Below, one piece after another: positions 18,681 through 28,403 of a DNA stretch of 64,000 bases (the stretch's first letter is position 1; each line of letters opens with the position of its first letter). The notes below the pieces were generated by a model, which saw only the letters and a program-made list of their open reading frames with translations, ran no database searches and was not told the DNA's origin. The DNA comes from Gemmatimonadota bacterium (GTDB lineage: Bacteria > Gemmatimonadota > Gemmatimonadetes > Longimicrobiales > Gaopeijiaceae). Location: contig SKKN01000003.1 in the NCBI GenBank assembly GCA_007121455.1, positions 62,001 through 126,000 of the forward strand. The letters are read 5' to 3'. A program made the position numbers and the translations under genes.

Positions 18681-20438
18681 TCAGCCCGCGGCTCCTGCGA
18701 GCTCGGACTCCTCCGGCACGGCACGGTGGGGGTACGCCAGCGCGAGATACTCCAGCATCATCCGTCGGGTATGGAAGTGGGAGCCATTGAAGGCGACCGC
18801 TCCACGCATCACGCGGGCCCAACCTTCCGGGTCGTCATGGAAGAGGGGAAGCACTACGCTCTCCAGCTTCTCGAGAAGCGCCTCGGCCTCCTGGTCGGAA
18901 TCGGACTCGTCCCGCCAGTCCTCGTCGATCGACCAACCGGTGAGACCTTCCGCGTGCCCTTCGATCCACCAGCCATCCAGGACGCTGAGGCAGGGGACTC
19001 CGTTCAGGGCCGCCTTCATCCCACTCGTTCCTGAGGCCTCGAGCGGCTTTCTCGGGTTGTTGAGCCAGAGGTCTGCTCCCGAGGTCAGGAGTCGCCCGAG
19101 CTCCATGTCGTAGTTTTCGAGGTACACCACCTCGACTCCAGCACCCGCCTCGGCCCCCGCCAAAATAATCCGCTGGATCATCTCCTTTCCCTTCGCGTCC
19201 CGTGGGTGCGCCTTCCCGGCGTAGAGGATCTGGAGCCCGCCCACCTCCCGCGACATGGCGGCGAGCCGGCCCGGGTCCGCCATCAGAAGATCTGCCCGCT
19301 TGTATGGGGTCGCCCGCCTCGCGAAGGCGATCGTAAAACGGTCTGCAGAGAGCTCCACTCCCGTCCGTCGCTGCACATGCTCCAGAAGTGCCTCCTTGGA
19401 GAGTCGATGGGCCGACCGGAACTCCTCGAGAGGGATCGTGATGGCCTGCCGGAGGAGAAAGGGATCGTTTCGCCACCCGGGAAGGTGTCGGTCGAACAGG
19501 GCCCGGAACCCATCACCCGTCCACGTCGCAGCGTGCACCCCGTTCGTGATCGCATGGATCTCCGCTCCGGGGAAGAGCTTCCGGGAGACCGCGCCATGGC
19601 GAGCTGCGACCCCATTCGTGAAACGGGAGAACTGTAGCGCGACATGGGTGAGGTTCACACCGTCGTCCATGACGCACTCGGCTGCTTCGAGCAGCGCGGC
19701 GCGCCGCTCACCGAGCACCGTTCGGACGAGGTCGAGCTCGAACTGATCGTGCCCGGCGGGGACCGGGGTGTGCGTGGTGAAGACGGTCCGCGCCCGAACG
19801 GCCGCCAGCCCTTCGGCGATGTCGACGGCGGCCGGCTCCCCCGCGATTCCCTCGAGCTCATCCTCCATCAGGGCGAGTGAGAGGAGCGCCGAATGCCCCT
19901 CGTTCATGTGATACGTCTCCAGACCATCGGCCTGGAGGGCGTTCAGGAGCTCCACACCCCCCAGGCCCAGCACCGTCTCCTGCATGAGGCGGTACCGCTG
20001 GTCTCCCCCGTAGAGGGAGTCGGTGATCCTGCGGTCCTCCTCGGTATTCTCTTCGAGGTCGGTGTCGAGGAGCAGAACGGGCACTTCATGTCCGGTGACC
20101 CCCTCCACCCGAAATTCCCAGGCCCGGATCAGAACCGGGCGCCCCTCGATCGTGATGCGGACTCGCGGCCCCACCTCGAGAAGTTCCTCTGCGGGATCCC
20201 ATGGGTCCGCCTGCTCCCGCTGAACTCCGTCTTCCCCGAGCGACTGCCGGAAGTACCCCTTACGATGCACCAGGGAGACGGCAACGAAGGGAAGCTCCAG
20301 GTCTGCCGCGGAGCGGATCGTGTCTCCGGCGAGGACGCCGAGTCCACCGCTGTACGTCGGAAGGTCGGAGCGAAGTCCGACCTCCATGGAGAAGTATGCG
20401 GTGCGCAGATCGAGGTGGTTCGGGGCCGTGGTGCTCAT
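18681..20438 (-). CDS. glgP: Alpha-glucan (glycogen) phosphorylase
   Basis: 585 residues, the short bacterial/archaeal GT35 form. It releases glucose-1-phosphate from alpha-1,4-glucans. Seen: TAYFSMEVGLRSDLPTYSGG near the N-terminus, YHMNEGHSAL, FTTHTPVPAGHD, and the PLP-binding segment EASGTSGMKAALNG. ATG 20438 (MSTTAPNHLDLRTAYFS) follows TTTGGAG; the frame runs further upstream but without family similarity. It is divergent from glgE and converges within 13 bases on the thioesterase gene. It would mobilise the polymer made by the GlgE route. Confidence 0.96.
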   Translation of the reverse strand: MSTTAPNHLDLRTAYFSMEVGLRSDLPTYSGGLGVLAGDTIRSAADLELPFVAVSLVHRKGYFRQSLGEDGVQREQADPWDPAEELLEVGPRVRITIEGRPVLIRAWEFRVEGVTGHEVPVLLLDTDLEENTEEDRRITDSLYGGDQRYRLMQETVLGLGGVELLNALQADGLETYHMNEGHSALLSLALMEDELEGIAGEPAAVDIAEGLAAVRARTVFTTHTPVPAGHDQFELDLVRTVLGERRAALLEAAECVMDDGVNLTHVALQFSRFTNGVAARHGAVSRKLFPGAEIHAITNGVHAATWTGDGFRALFDRHLPGWRNDPFLLRQAITIPLEEFRSAHRLSKEALLEHVQRRTGVELSADRFTIAFARRATPYKRADLLMADPGRLAAMSREVGGLQILYAGKAHPRDAKGKEMIQRIILAGAEAGAGVEVVYLENYDMELGRLLTSGADLWLNNPRKPLEASGTSGMKAALNGVPCLSVLDGWWIEGHAEGLTGWSIDEDWRDESDSDQEAEALLEKLESVVLPLFHDDPEGWARVMRGAVAFNGSHFHTRRMMLEYLALAYPHRAVPEESELAGAAG

Positions 20439-20731
20439 TGTCCACTCCAAATGGTTCGAAAAGAGGCACGAGCTCGAGTCCGGAAAGCGAAGGCGAATAG
20501 CTTCGCATGTTCTGGTCCCGACGTCCATCCTCACACAGCCCTCGCAAGGAGTTATCAGGGAGAATACCGTGTTGCCGGCGGCGATGGGGGGTTTGCGCCC
20601 CCCCGAGGACTCTTTCAACTTAGTAGCCCCGCCGCTGAGTCGCGTCGTCGTGTGCCCATGTCAGGGCCCGCCGTGACCGTGCCCGCGGCGGGTTCTCCCC
20701 GATCCTCGCACTCCGGCTGCCGTCCGGAACC
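20439..20731. other. Intergenic region between divergent glgP and glgE
   Basis: 293 bases that must hold the promoters of both the glgP gene and the glgE operon. The only structure I see is a six-base-pair G/C hairpin, GGGGGG (20586-20591) with CCCCCC (20598-20603), loop TTTGCG. I could not pick out convincing promoter hexamers. Confidence 0.5.
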
Positions 20732-22855
20732 ATGGAGAACAGGTTGAGCACCACTCCACGATCAGACGAAGCGAAGACCTCCACCCGCCCGCCACGTCGT
20801 AAGAGAAAATCCCGGACATTGCCGGATGAAGGCCGAAGGCGCGCGCAGATTGAAGCGGTGACCCCAGAGGTCGATGCCGGCCGGTTCCCGTCCAAGGGAA
20901 TCGTGGGGGACGAGCTTCGTGTGGAGGCCGACGTCTTCGCCGATGGACACGACCGGGTGGCGGCGGTGCTCGCCTATCAGAAGGTGGGTGCGCGGCGTTG
21001 GCGGGAGGTCGCCATGGAGTCGGGGCCGAACGACCGCTGGTCCGCGTCCTTCCCTCTGGAAGAGCTCGGACGCTACCGATTTACGGTCCTCGCCTGGGTC
21101 GACCCCTTGCTCACCTGGATCCGGGATCTGGAGAAATGGGTGGCGGCAGGCAGGGGGGAGGAGGTGGTCGTCGAGCTCCTGGCCGGAGTCGACCTCGTGG
21201 AGGCCACCGCCGAACGGGCCCGGCGGGGATCCAAGTCCGAAGCACGTTTCGCCGACAAGCTCCTGGACTGGTCGCGGCGCCTCCGGGAGGGATCCGAGGA
21301 TCCCGGGCTCCGGAAGGAGCCGCACCGCCTCGCGGAAAAGGGCGGGCCGCTGGACGGTGCTTTGGCCGCACTGGCCAACCGATTCCCGGACCGGGAGTTC
21401 GAGACGCGCTATCCCCGGGAGCTCGAGGTCGTCGTCGATCGACCCCTCGCGCGCTTCAGCGCGTGGTACGAGTTCTTTCCCCGTTCCACGGGGGATGATC
21501 CCACGCGCCACGGGACCTTCGGCGATGCAAAGCGAATGCTTCCGTACGTCCGGGAGATGGGGTTCGATGTGGTCTACCTCCCGCCGATCCATCCCGTCGG
21601 AGACACGAACCGGAAGGGGCGCAACAACAAGCGCACGGCAGAGCCGGGAGAGCCGGGTAGCCCCTGGGCCATCGGCTCCGACCGGGGCGGGCACACGGCG
21701 GTCCATCCCGAGCTCGGGTCCCTCGACGACTTTCGATCCTTTCGGAAGGCTGCGGAGAAGGAAGGGTTGGAGGTGGCGCTCGACGTGGCCTACCAATGCT
21801 CGCCCGACCATCCGTGGGTGAAGGAGCACCCCGAGTGGTTCCGACACCTCCCGGATGGCTCGATCCGGTACGCGGAGAATCCTCCGAAGAAATATGAGGA
21901 CATCTATCCAGTCGACTTCCAGACGGACGATTGGCCGGCCCTCTGGGAGGAGCTCAAAGGGGTTTTTTCCTTCTGGGCATCGGAGGGGGTTCGCGTCTTC
22001 CGGGTCGACAATCCGCATACCAAAGCGCTTGCCTTCTGGGAGTGGGCGATCGCTCAACTCAAGCGGGAGTACCCCGACCTCATCTTCCTTTCGGAGGCGT
22101 TTACCCGGCCGAAGATGATGTACCGGCTCGCAAAGCTCGGCTTCACGCAGTCGTACACCTATTTCGCCTGGCGAAATACGAAGTGGGAGCTCACGGAGTA
22201 CATGGAGGAGCTCGCGCACGGCCCGGCGTGCGATTACTTCCGCCCCAATTTCTGGCCGAATACGCCGGACATCCTCACCGAGGCCCTGCAGTCCGGAAAG
22301 CGCCCGACCTTCGTTACCCGGCTCGTTCTCGCGGCGACGATGTCATCGAACTATGGGATCTACGGGCCGGCCTTCGAGCTCATGGAACACCTGCCGCGCG
22401 AGCCTGGGAGCGAGGAGTATCTGGATTCGGAGAAGTACCAGATCCGGCACTGGGACCTCGCGCGGCCGGACAGCCTGAAGGACCTGATCGCACGGGTGAA
22501 CCGCATCCGGCGTGGGAATCCGGCTCTCCAGCGAAACGACACGATCCGCTTCCATCCGGTCGACAATGAAGCGATCGTCGCCTATTCCAAGCACGATCCC
22601 GACGTCGGAAACCGCATCCTCACCGTGGTGAGTCTCGATCCCGATCATACGCAGAGCGGCTGGGTGAACCTGGACCTCTCGGCGCTGGGAATGGAAATCG
22701 ATGAGCGGTTCACCGTGGAGGACTGTCTCGCCGGTGGGAGGTTCGTCTGGCAGGGCGCTCGGAACTTCGTCGACCTGAATCCGGAGATCTGTCCGGCGCA
22801 CGTCTTCCGGCTGGGTCGCGAGCTTCGCCCCCACCCCGAAATCGAGACTCCCTGA
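20732..22855 (+). CDS. glgE: Alpha-1,4-glucan:maltose-1-phosphate maltosyltransferase
   Basis: 707 residues, GH13 subfamily 3. It adds maltose units from maltose-1-phosphate to the non-reducing end of alpha-glucans. Seen: N-terminal beta-sandwich (about 40-160), EFFPRS and GFDVVYLPPIHPVG, the nucleophile Asp in VRVFRVDNPHTK, the acid Glu in FLSEAFTRPK, and GIYGPAFELME. The N-terminal 30 residues are Arg/Lys-rich and probably disordered. It heads a run with the treS-maltokinase gene nine bases downstream, so the enzyme that makes its substrate is co-expressed. Confidence 0.97.
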   Translation: MENRLSTTPRSDEAKTSTRPPRRKRKSRTLPDEGRRRAQIEAVTPEVDAGRFPSKGIVGDELRVEADVFADGHDRVAAVLAYQKVGARRWREVAMESGPNDRWSASFPLEELGRYRFTVLAWVDPLLTWIRDLEKWVAAGRGEEVVVELLAGVDLVEATAERARRGSKSEARFADKLLDWSRRLREGSEDPGLRKEPHRLAEKGGPLDGALAALANRFPDREFETRYPRELEVVVDRPLARFSAWYEFFPRSTGDDPTRHGTFGDAKRMLPYVREMGFDVVYLPPIHPVGDTNRKGRNNKRTAEPGEPGSPWAIGSDRGGHTAVHPELGSLDDFRSFRKAAEKEGLEVALDVAYQCSPDHPWVKEHPEWFRHLPDGSIRYAENPPKKYEDIYPVDFQTDDWPALWEELKGVFSFWASEGVRVFRVDNPHTKALAFWEWAIAQLKREYPDLIFLSEAFTRPKMMYRLAKLGFTQSYTYFAWRNTKWELTEYMEELAHGPACDYFRPNFWPNTPDILTEALQSGKRPTFVTRLVLAATMSSNYGIYGPAFELMEHLPREPGSEEYLDSEKYQIRHWDLARPDSLKDLIARVNRIRRGNPALQRNDTIRFHPVDNEAIVAYSKHDPDVGNRILTVVSLDPDHTQSGWVNLDLSALGMEIDERFTVEDCLAGGRFVWQGARNFVDLNPEICPAHVFRLGRELRPHPEIETP

Positions 22856-22864
22856 GGACCGCGC

Positions 22865-25800
22865 ATGCTCCCGACCGACTCCCTCGACCTCCCGCTCGAC
22901 GACGACCCGCTCTGGTACAAGGATGCGGTCATCTACGAGCTCCACGTCCGCTCCTTCTATGATTCCAACGAGGACGGGATCGGAGACTTCCGGGGACTCA
23001 CCAAGAAGCTCGACTACCTCGAGGAGTTGGGGGTCACCGCGATCTGGATCCTTCCCTTCTATCCATCCCCCTTGAGGGATGACGGATACGACATCGCGGA
23101 CTACCGGACGGTCAACCCGGACTACGGGACGCTCAGGCAGTTCCGCACGTTTCTTCGAGAGGCGCATCGCAGGGGACTGAGGGTCATCACGGAGCTCGTC
23201 ATCAACCACACCTCGGATCAGCATCCGTGGTTCCAGCGCGCGCGCAGAGCGAAGCCCGGCAGCGTCCACCGCGACTACTACGTCTGGAGCGACGACCCCG
23301 AGCGGTACGCCGACACGCGCATCATCTTCAAGGATTTCGAGCCGTCCAACTGGACCTGGGATCCGGTCGCGGAGGCGTACTACTGGCACCGCTTCTACCA
23401 CCACCAGCCCGACCTGAATTTCGACAGCCCGGCGGTGCACCAGGAGCTGCTCCGGATCATGGACTTCTGGCTGGAGATGGGCGTGGACGGCATGCGCCTC
23501 GACGCGATCCCCTATCTGTACCAGCGGGAGGGGACGAACTGCGAGAACCTCCCGGAGACACACGAGTTTCTGAAGAAGCTCCGAGCGCACGTGGACCGGA
23601 AGTTCTCCAACCGTATGCTCCTGGCGGAGGCGAATCAGTGGCCGGAGGATGCCGCGCAGTACTTCGGGGACGGGGACGAGTGCCACATGAATTTTCACTT
23701 CCCTCTCATGCCCCGCCTCTTCATGGCGGTCCGGATGGAAGATCGCTTCCCGATCGTCGACATCCTCGAACAGACGCCGCAGATCCCCGACTCCTGTCAG
23801 TGGGGACTCTTCCTCAGGAATCACGACGAGCTCACGCTCGAGATGGTCACCGATGAAGAGCGGGACTACATGTACCGGGTCTATGCCGACGATCCGACGG
23901 CCCGGATTAACCTCGGCATCCGCCGCCGGCTCGCTCCACTCCTGAACAACAATCGGCGGAAGATCGAGCTGCTGAACTCCCTCCTCATGTCGCTGCCCGG
24001 CACGCCGGTTCTGTACTACGGGGACGAGATCGGGATGGGCGACAACTTCTATCTCGGCGACCGGAATGGTGTGCGGACGCCGATGCAATGGAGTGGGGAC
24101 CGGAATGCGGGCTTCTCGGCGGCGAATCCGCAGAAGCTCTTCCTTCCGGTGATCATCGACCCGGAATACCATTCGGAATCGGTGAATGTCGAAGCGCAGC
24201 ATCGAAACGCGAGCTCGCTGCTCTGGTGGATGCGGCGCCTCATCGCGCTTCGCAAACAGCATCCGGCCTTCGGACGCGGTACCTTCGAATGGGTGGAGCA
24301 CGACACCCCGAAGGTGGTTGCGTTCATCCGGCGGCACGAGGGAGACGCGGTGCTCGTCGTCGCCAACCTCTCCCGCTTCTCGCAGCCGGTTGCACTCGAC
24401 CTCTCCGACTTCACGGGTCATTTGCCGCTCGAACTCTTCGGGCGAAGCCACTTTCCCGAGGTCACGGACACCGCGTACCCGATGACGCTGGCTCCGCACG
24501 GTTTCTTCTGGTTCGTCCTCGAGCCCGAGGAGGAGGCGGAAGCGCGACTCGAGATCCGGACGGGTGCCGGAAGGGGACCGGATGAGATGCCGGAGCTCCG
24601 CCCCCGGCAGCGGTGGACGGAGGTTCTGGAGGGCCGGCGCCGAAAGCGGCTCGAGGAGCGACTGGTCGAGTACATTCGCAGGCAGCGGTGGTTCGCCGGA
24701 AAGGGCCGCGAGATCAAGGGAGGTCGCGTAGAGGAGGTGGTCCCGGTTTCCCTGAACGGGAGCGAGGCTCGGATCATCGTCGTCCTCATGGACTATGTGG
24801 ACCACGATCCGAGCCGCTACCTCGTTCCCGTTGCGTACTCCGCTGGCGAAGCCGCAGAGGCGATCTGGGAGGAACACCCCGAAATGGTCATCTGCCGCGT
24901 CTCGGTGGGGACGGAGCACGGGATCCTCTACGATTCCCTGGCGGATGCTCGCTTTCCCCGCGCACTCCTGGAGGTGATCGCCCGCGGGTCGGAGCTCGCC
25001 GGGGAGCTCCGGGTGCTGGCGGGCTCCTCCCACCGATCTCGGAAGGAGCTCCTCGGAGACGATCCAGCGGCGCTGGAGCCGACTCTGGGGAGGGCGGAGC
25101 AGAGCAACTCCTCCGTTCGCTTCGGTACGCGCTGGATCCTCAAGCTTTTCCGCCGGGTAGAGGCGGGCGTGAGCCAGGACGTGGAGGTCGGGGAGTTCCT
25201 CCGACAATCCAAGTTCCCACACACTCCGGAGCTCGTCGGCGTTCTGGAGTTCCGGAGGGATGAGCGGGTGACCGCGACGGCGGCGGTCCTGCACGAGTTC
25301 GTCCCGAACCAGGGGGACGCCTGGGAGCACTCGCTCGACTCGCTGGGCCAGTTCTTCGAAAGCGCACTCGCCTCCGAAGATTATCCGGAGACCCTCCCGA
25401 TGCCGACCGACGGGTTTCTCGAGACGGCGATGCGGCATGTCGACCGTGCGGAGGAGCTCCCCCAATCCGTTCGACGTGTCGTGGGTCCGTATCTGGGATC
25501 GGCCCGCACCCTCGGTGAGCGGACCGGGGATCTGCATCGCACCCTCGCCGCCCGCCCCGAGGTGGAGGCCTTCCGGCCGGAAGCGTTCAGCACGCTCTAT
25601 CAACGCTCGTTGTACCAATCCATGCGGAACCTCCTCGGCACGAGTCTGGACCGGCTGGGCCGCCGTGCCTACCGGCTCGAGGAGGAGGAGAGGGGGATCG
25701 CGCGGCGGGTTCTGGAGCTGCGCCCAGGCATTCTGGATCGTTTTCGGGCACTCCTCCACGGAAAGCTCGAGGGGCGCCGGATCCGGTGCCACGGCGATTA

Positions 25801-26263
25801 TCACCTCGGCCAGGTCCTCTTCACGGGAAAGGACTTCCAGATCATCGACTTCGAAGGTGAGCCGGACCGGCCGCTCAGTGAGCGGAGGCTCAAGCGGTCT
25901 CCGCTGAGAGACGTGGCGGGAATGCTCCGGTCGTTCGACTACGCGTCGCGAACGGTACACCGCTCCCTTCCGGAGCTTGGCCTCACGACGGATACGCGCG
26001 CAGAGCCGGCAGTCGCATGCTGGCGCAGGCTCTGGACGGAATGGGTCTCGGTGGAGTTTCTCGCCGGGTACCTCGGGGTGGTGGAAGGGACGAGGCTTCT
26101 GCCGGAGGACCCGGCGGGGCGCCGGCTCTTGTTGGATCTCTTCCTGCTCGAAAAGGCGCTCTACGAGTTGGGCTACGAGTTGAACAATCGCCCGGCATGG
26201 GCACGTTTGCCCCTGGAGGGGATTCTTTCACTGATGGAAGCGGGAGAGGAGGGAAGTGGTTGA
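22865..26263 (+). CDS. treS: Trehalose synthase / maltokinase fusion
   Basis: 1132 residues. The N-terminal 550 or so are GH13 trehalose synthase, interconverting trehalose and maltose: WYKDAVIYELHVRSF, nucleophile Asp in GVDGMRLDAIPYL, acid Glu in LLAEANQWPEDA, RNHDELTLEMV. The C-terminal 450 are a maltokinase (Mak/Pep2): QRWFAGKGREIKG, the lysine strand WILKLFRR, and the kinase catalytic site CHGDYHLGQVL followed by IIDFEGEP. The fusion channels maltose straight to maltose-1-phosphate for GlgE. Its stop overlaps the malQ GTG start by eight bases. Confidence 0.97.
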   Translation: MLPTDSLDLPLDDDPLWYKDAVIYELHVRSFYDSNEDGIGDFRGLTKKLDYLEELGVTAIWILPFYPSPLRDDGYDIADYRTVNPDYGTLRQFRTFLREAHRRGLRVITELVINHTSDQHPWFQRARRAKPGSVHRDYYVWSDDPERYADTRIIFKDFEPSNWTWDPVAEAYYWHRFYHHQPDLNFDSPAVHQELLRIMDFWLEMGVDGMRLDAIPYLYQREGTNCENLPETHEFLKKLRAHVDRKFSNRMLLAEANQWPEDAAQYFGDGDECHMNFHFPLMPRLFMAVRMEDRFPIVDILEQTPQIPDSCQWGLFLRNHDELTLEMVTDEERDYMYRVYADDPTARINLGIRRRLAPLLNNNRRKIELLNSLLMSLPGTPVLYYGDEIGMGDNFYLGDRNGVRTPMQWSGDRNAGFSAANPQKLFLPVIIDPEYHSESVNVEAQHRNASSLLWWMRRLIALRKQHPAFGRGTFEWVEHDTPKVVAFIRRHEGDAVLVVANLSRFSQPVALDLSDFTGHLPLELFGRSHFPEVTDTAYPMTLAPHGFFWFVLEPEEEAEARLEIRTGAGRGPDEMPELRPRQRWTEVLEGRRRKRLEERLVEYIRRQRWFAGKGREIKGGRVEEVVPVSLNGSEARIIVVLMDYVDHDPSRYLVPVAYSAGEAAEAIWEEHPEMVICRVSVGTEHGILYDSLADARFPRALLEVIARGSELAGELRVLAGSSHRSRKELLGDDPAALEPTLGRAEQSNSSVRFGTRWILKLFRRVEAGVSQDVEVGEFLRQSKFPHTPELVGVLEFRRDERVTATAAVLHEFVPNQGDAWEHSLDSLGQFFESALASEDYPETLPMPTDGFLETAMRHVDRAEELPQSVRRVVGPYLGSARTLGERTGDLHRTLAARPEVEAFRPEAFSTLYQRSLYQSMRNLLGTSLDRLGRRAYRLEEEERGIARRVLELRPGILDRFRALLHGKLEGRRIRCHGDYHLGQVLFTGKDFQIIDFEGEPDRPLSERRLKRSPLRDVAGMLRSFDYASRTVHRSLPELGLTTDTRAEPAVACWRRLWTEWVSVEFLAGYLGVVEGTRLLPEDPAGRRLLLDLFLLEKALYELGYELNNRPAWARLPLEGILSLMEAGEEGSG

Positions 26264-28403
26264 GCGAGACCGGTCGGGGACGGATGTGACGAAGGAGCTC
26301 GGGGAGCTCGAAGCGCTTGCGCGCCTGAGTGGCGTCCAGACCTCCCATCAGGACGGGTTCAGGGAGGATGTGAAGCCGTCGCCGGAGGCCCTGCTCGCGG
26401 TGCTTCGGGCGCGTGGCGTCCCGGTCTCCGGGCTCCGGGACGTTCCCGAAGCCCTCGCGGCCGCCCAGGCCCGCAGAGCGAAGCTCGTTCTCGAGCCTGT
26501 GAGCGTGGTCTGGACCGAGGGGCCGAGATCGATCCGGGTCGGACCCGGGCTCGTCGAAGGGGCGGAGGTGGACGCGCGCCTGTCCGCGGAGGGGGGGGGG
26601 ATCGAATGGAGGGGGACCGTCCGACGGCGGCCTTCGTTTCCGGCCGATGGAGCGTGGACTTCCGCAGAGGGTGAGCCGGGCCTCGAGATCCCGCTTCCCC
26701 GCGAACTTCCGCACGGATATCACGAAATTGCGGTCCAGGCGGACTCCGGGACATATACGGGGCTCGTCGTCTCAGCACCCTCGCGAGCGTTCGGGGCACC
26801 GGAAGAGCCTGCGGAAGGTCGCCGCAATTCCCGGAAGTGGGGCCTGTTCCTTCCCCTCTACGCACTCCGCCACTCCCGGGATTGGGGGGTGGGAGATCTG
26901 GACGCGCTCGGGCGGCTGCTCGAGTGGACGGGGGAGCGGGGGGGCGAGGTCGTGGGTACGCTTCCTCTCTTCGCCGCCTATCTCGACGATCCCCTCGAAC
27001 CGAGTCCGTACTCCCCCGTCAGCCGTCTCTTCTGGAACGAGCTCTATCTGGACCCCCGCGCGCTGCCCGAATGGGACGCGTCGGAGGAGGCGCGGGCGCT
27101 GGTCGGGTCGTCCCGCTTCGAGTCGGCGCTCGTCGATCTCAGGGAGCAGCCCCACGTGGAGTACCGGGAAGCCGCGCGGCTTCGGCACGCGGTCCTGGAT
27201 TTGCTCGCGCGGAGGTGGCAGGAGGGGGGAGGGGAGGACAGCGCGGAGCTCCGCTCCTTCGCGTCCGCCTCCCCGGAGGTCCATCGGTACGCCGAGTTCC
27301 GGGCCGGGGTCGACCATGTGGGCCTACCGCGAGGGCGGTGGCCGGAGACGTGGAACGCGTCGGGCATCCCGAACGAGGCTCAGGCGCCGGGGTCCCGTCT
27401 GAGGCACCTCTACGCACAGCTTCGATTTCCGGACCAGCTCCGCGCGGTCCGCGGATCCGAGGGGGGAAGGAACGTGGGACTCTATCTCGACCTTCCGCTC
27501 GGCGCGCACGGTGATGGCTTCGACGTCTGGGCGCACCCCGACCTCTTCGTCGGGGGGATGACCCTCGGCGCTCCGCCCGACGGATTTCAGACGGCCGGGC
27601 AGGACTGGGGCCTTCCGCCTCTCGACCCGGGGGCGTCGCGCCGGGAGGGCCACGACCATTTCCGGAGAGTGCTCGGGACTCTCATGAGCCATTCCGCCCA
27701 CCTCCGAATCGATCATGTAATGGGTCTCCATCGTCTCTACTGGGTTCCGGAGGGAATGGGCGCACGAGACGGGGCGTACGTGCGCTATCCGGCCGAGGAG
27801 CTCTACGCCATCCTCGCGTTGGAGTCGCATCGCCACGGAACGGCGGTGGCGGGCGAGGACCTGGGCACGGTCCCGCCGGAGGTCCGCAAGGCGATGGAGG
27901 GGGTCGGGCTCGGCAAGAGCTATGTGGTCCCCTTCGAGGTGCGGCCGGACGACCGAGAGGGGCTCACCCCGGTTTCCGAAGGGGCGGTGGCTTCCCTCAA
28001 CACGCACGACCTCCCGCCCTTCGCCTCCTATTGGAGAGGCCTGGATTTGACGGAGCGGGGAAGCGGGGAGGACCTCGAGGAATCGGAGACCGAGGAGGCA
28101 GAGTGGCGCGAGAAGTGCCGCGAGGCCCTTTCCCGCGCCTCTGGTGTGCGTAGAGAGGGGGAGGCCGGCCTCCTGGAGGTCCTCGAAGGCCTTCTCGAAA
28201 GGCTCGGCAGAAGCCGGGCCGGTCTGGTTCTCGTGAACCTGGAGGACCTCTGGCTCGAGGAGAAGCCCCAGAACCGACCCGGCGTCCCGGATCCATACAA
28301 CTGGCGGCGCAGGACGCGGCTCACTCTCGAGAAGCTGATCGAGGAGCCGGTGATCGTAAGGCTGTTGGACGCATTGGACCGCGCGAGGAGGGGAGCATCG
28401 TGA
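26256..28403 (+). CDS. malQ: 4-alpha-glucanotransferase (amylomaltase)
   Basis: 715 residues, GH77. It moves maltodextrin segments between alpha-1,4 chains. Seen: the nucleophile region HLRIDHVMGLHRLYW, the acid Glu in VAGEDLGTVPPEV, and the third carboxylate in NTHDLPPFASYW. The N-terminal 150 residues are a variable domain also seen in longer MalQ proteins. GTG 26256 follows GAGAGGAGGGAA and overlaps the end of the treS gene. Its stop shares bases with the glgB start (TGATG). Confidence 0.94.
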   Translation: MVERDRSGTDVTKELGELEALARLSGVQTSHQDGFREDVKPSPEALLAVLRARGVPVSGLRDVPEALAAAQARRAKLVLEPVSVVWTEGPRSIRVGPGLVEGAEVDARLSAEGGGIEWRGTVRRRPSFPADGAWTSAEGEPGLEIPLPRELPHGYHEIAVQADSGTYTGLVVSAPSRAFGAPEEPAEGRRNSRKWGLFLPLYALRHSRDWGVGDLDALGRLLEWTGERGGEVVGTLPLFAAYLDDPLEPSPYSPVSRLFWNELYLDPRALPEWDASEEARALVGSSRFESALVDLREQPHVEYREAARLRHAVLDLLARRWQEGGGEDSAELRSFASASPEVHRYAEFRAGVDHVGLPRGRWPETWNASGIPNEAQAPGSRLRHLYAQLRFPDQLRAVRGSEGGRNVGLYLDLPLGAHGDGFDVWAHPDLFVGGMTLGAPPDGFQTAGQDWGLPPLDPGASRREGHDHFRRVLGTLMSHSAHLRIDHVMGLHRLYWVPEGMGARDGAYVRYPAEELYAILALESHRHGTAVAGEDLGTVPPEVRKAMEGVGLGKSYVVPFEVRPDDREGLTPVSEGAVASLNTHDLPPFASYWRGLDLTERGSGEDLEESETEEAEWREKCREALSRASGVRREGEAGLLEVLEGLLERLGRSRAGLVLVNLEDLWLEEKPQNRPGVPDPYNWRRRTRLTLEKLIEEPVIVRLLDALDRARRGAS

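Noticed and set aside
22343-25960. A 1205-codon open frame on the minus strand across glgE and treS-maltokinase
   Set aside because: It lies opposite two genes with intact catalytic motifs, has no domain pattern, and is rich in Arg, Pro and Glu, as expected for the antisense frame of GC-rich coding DNA.
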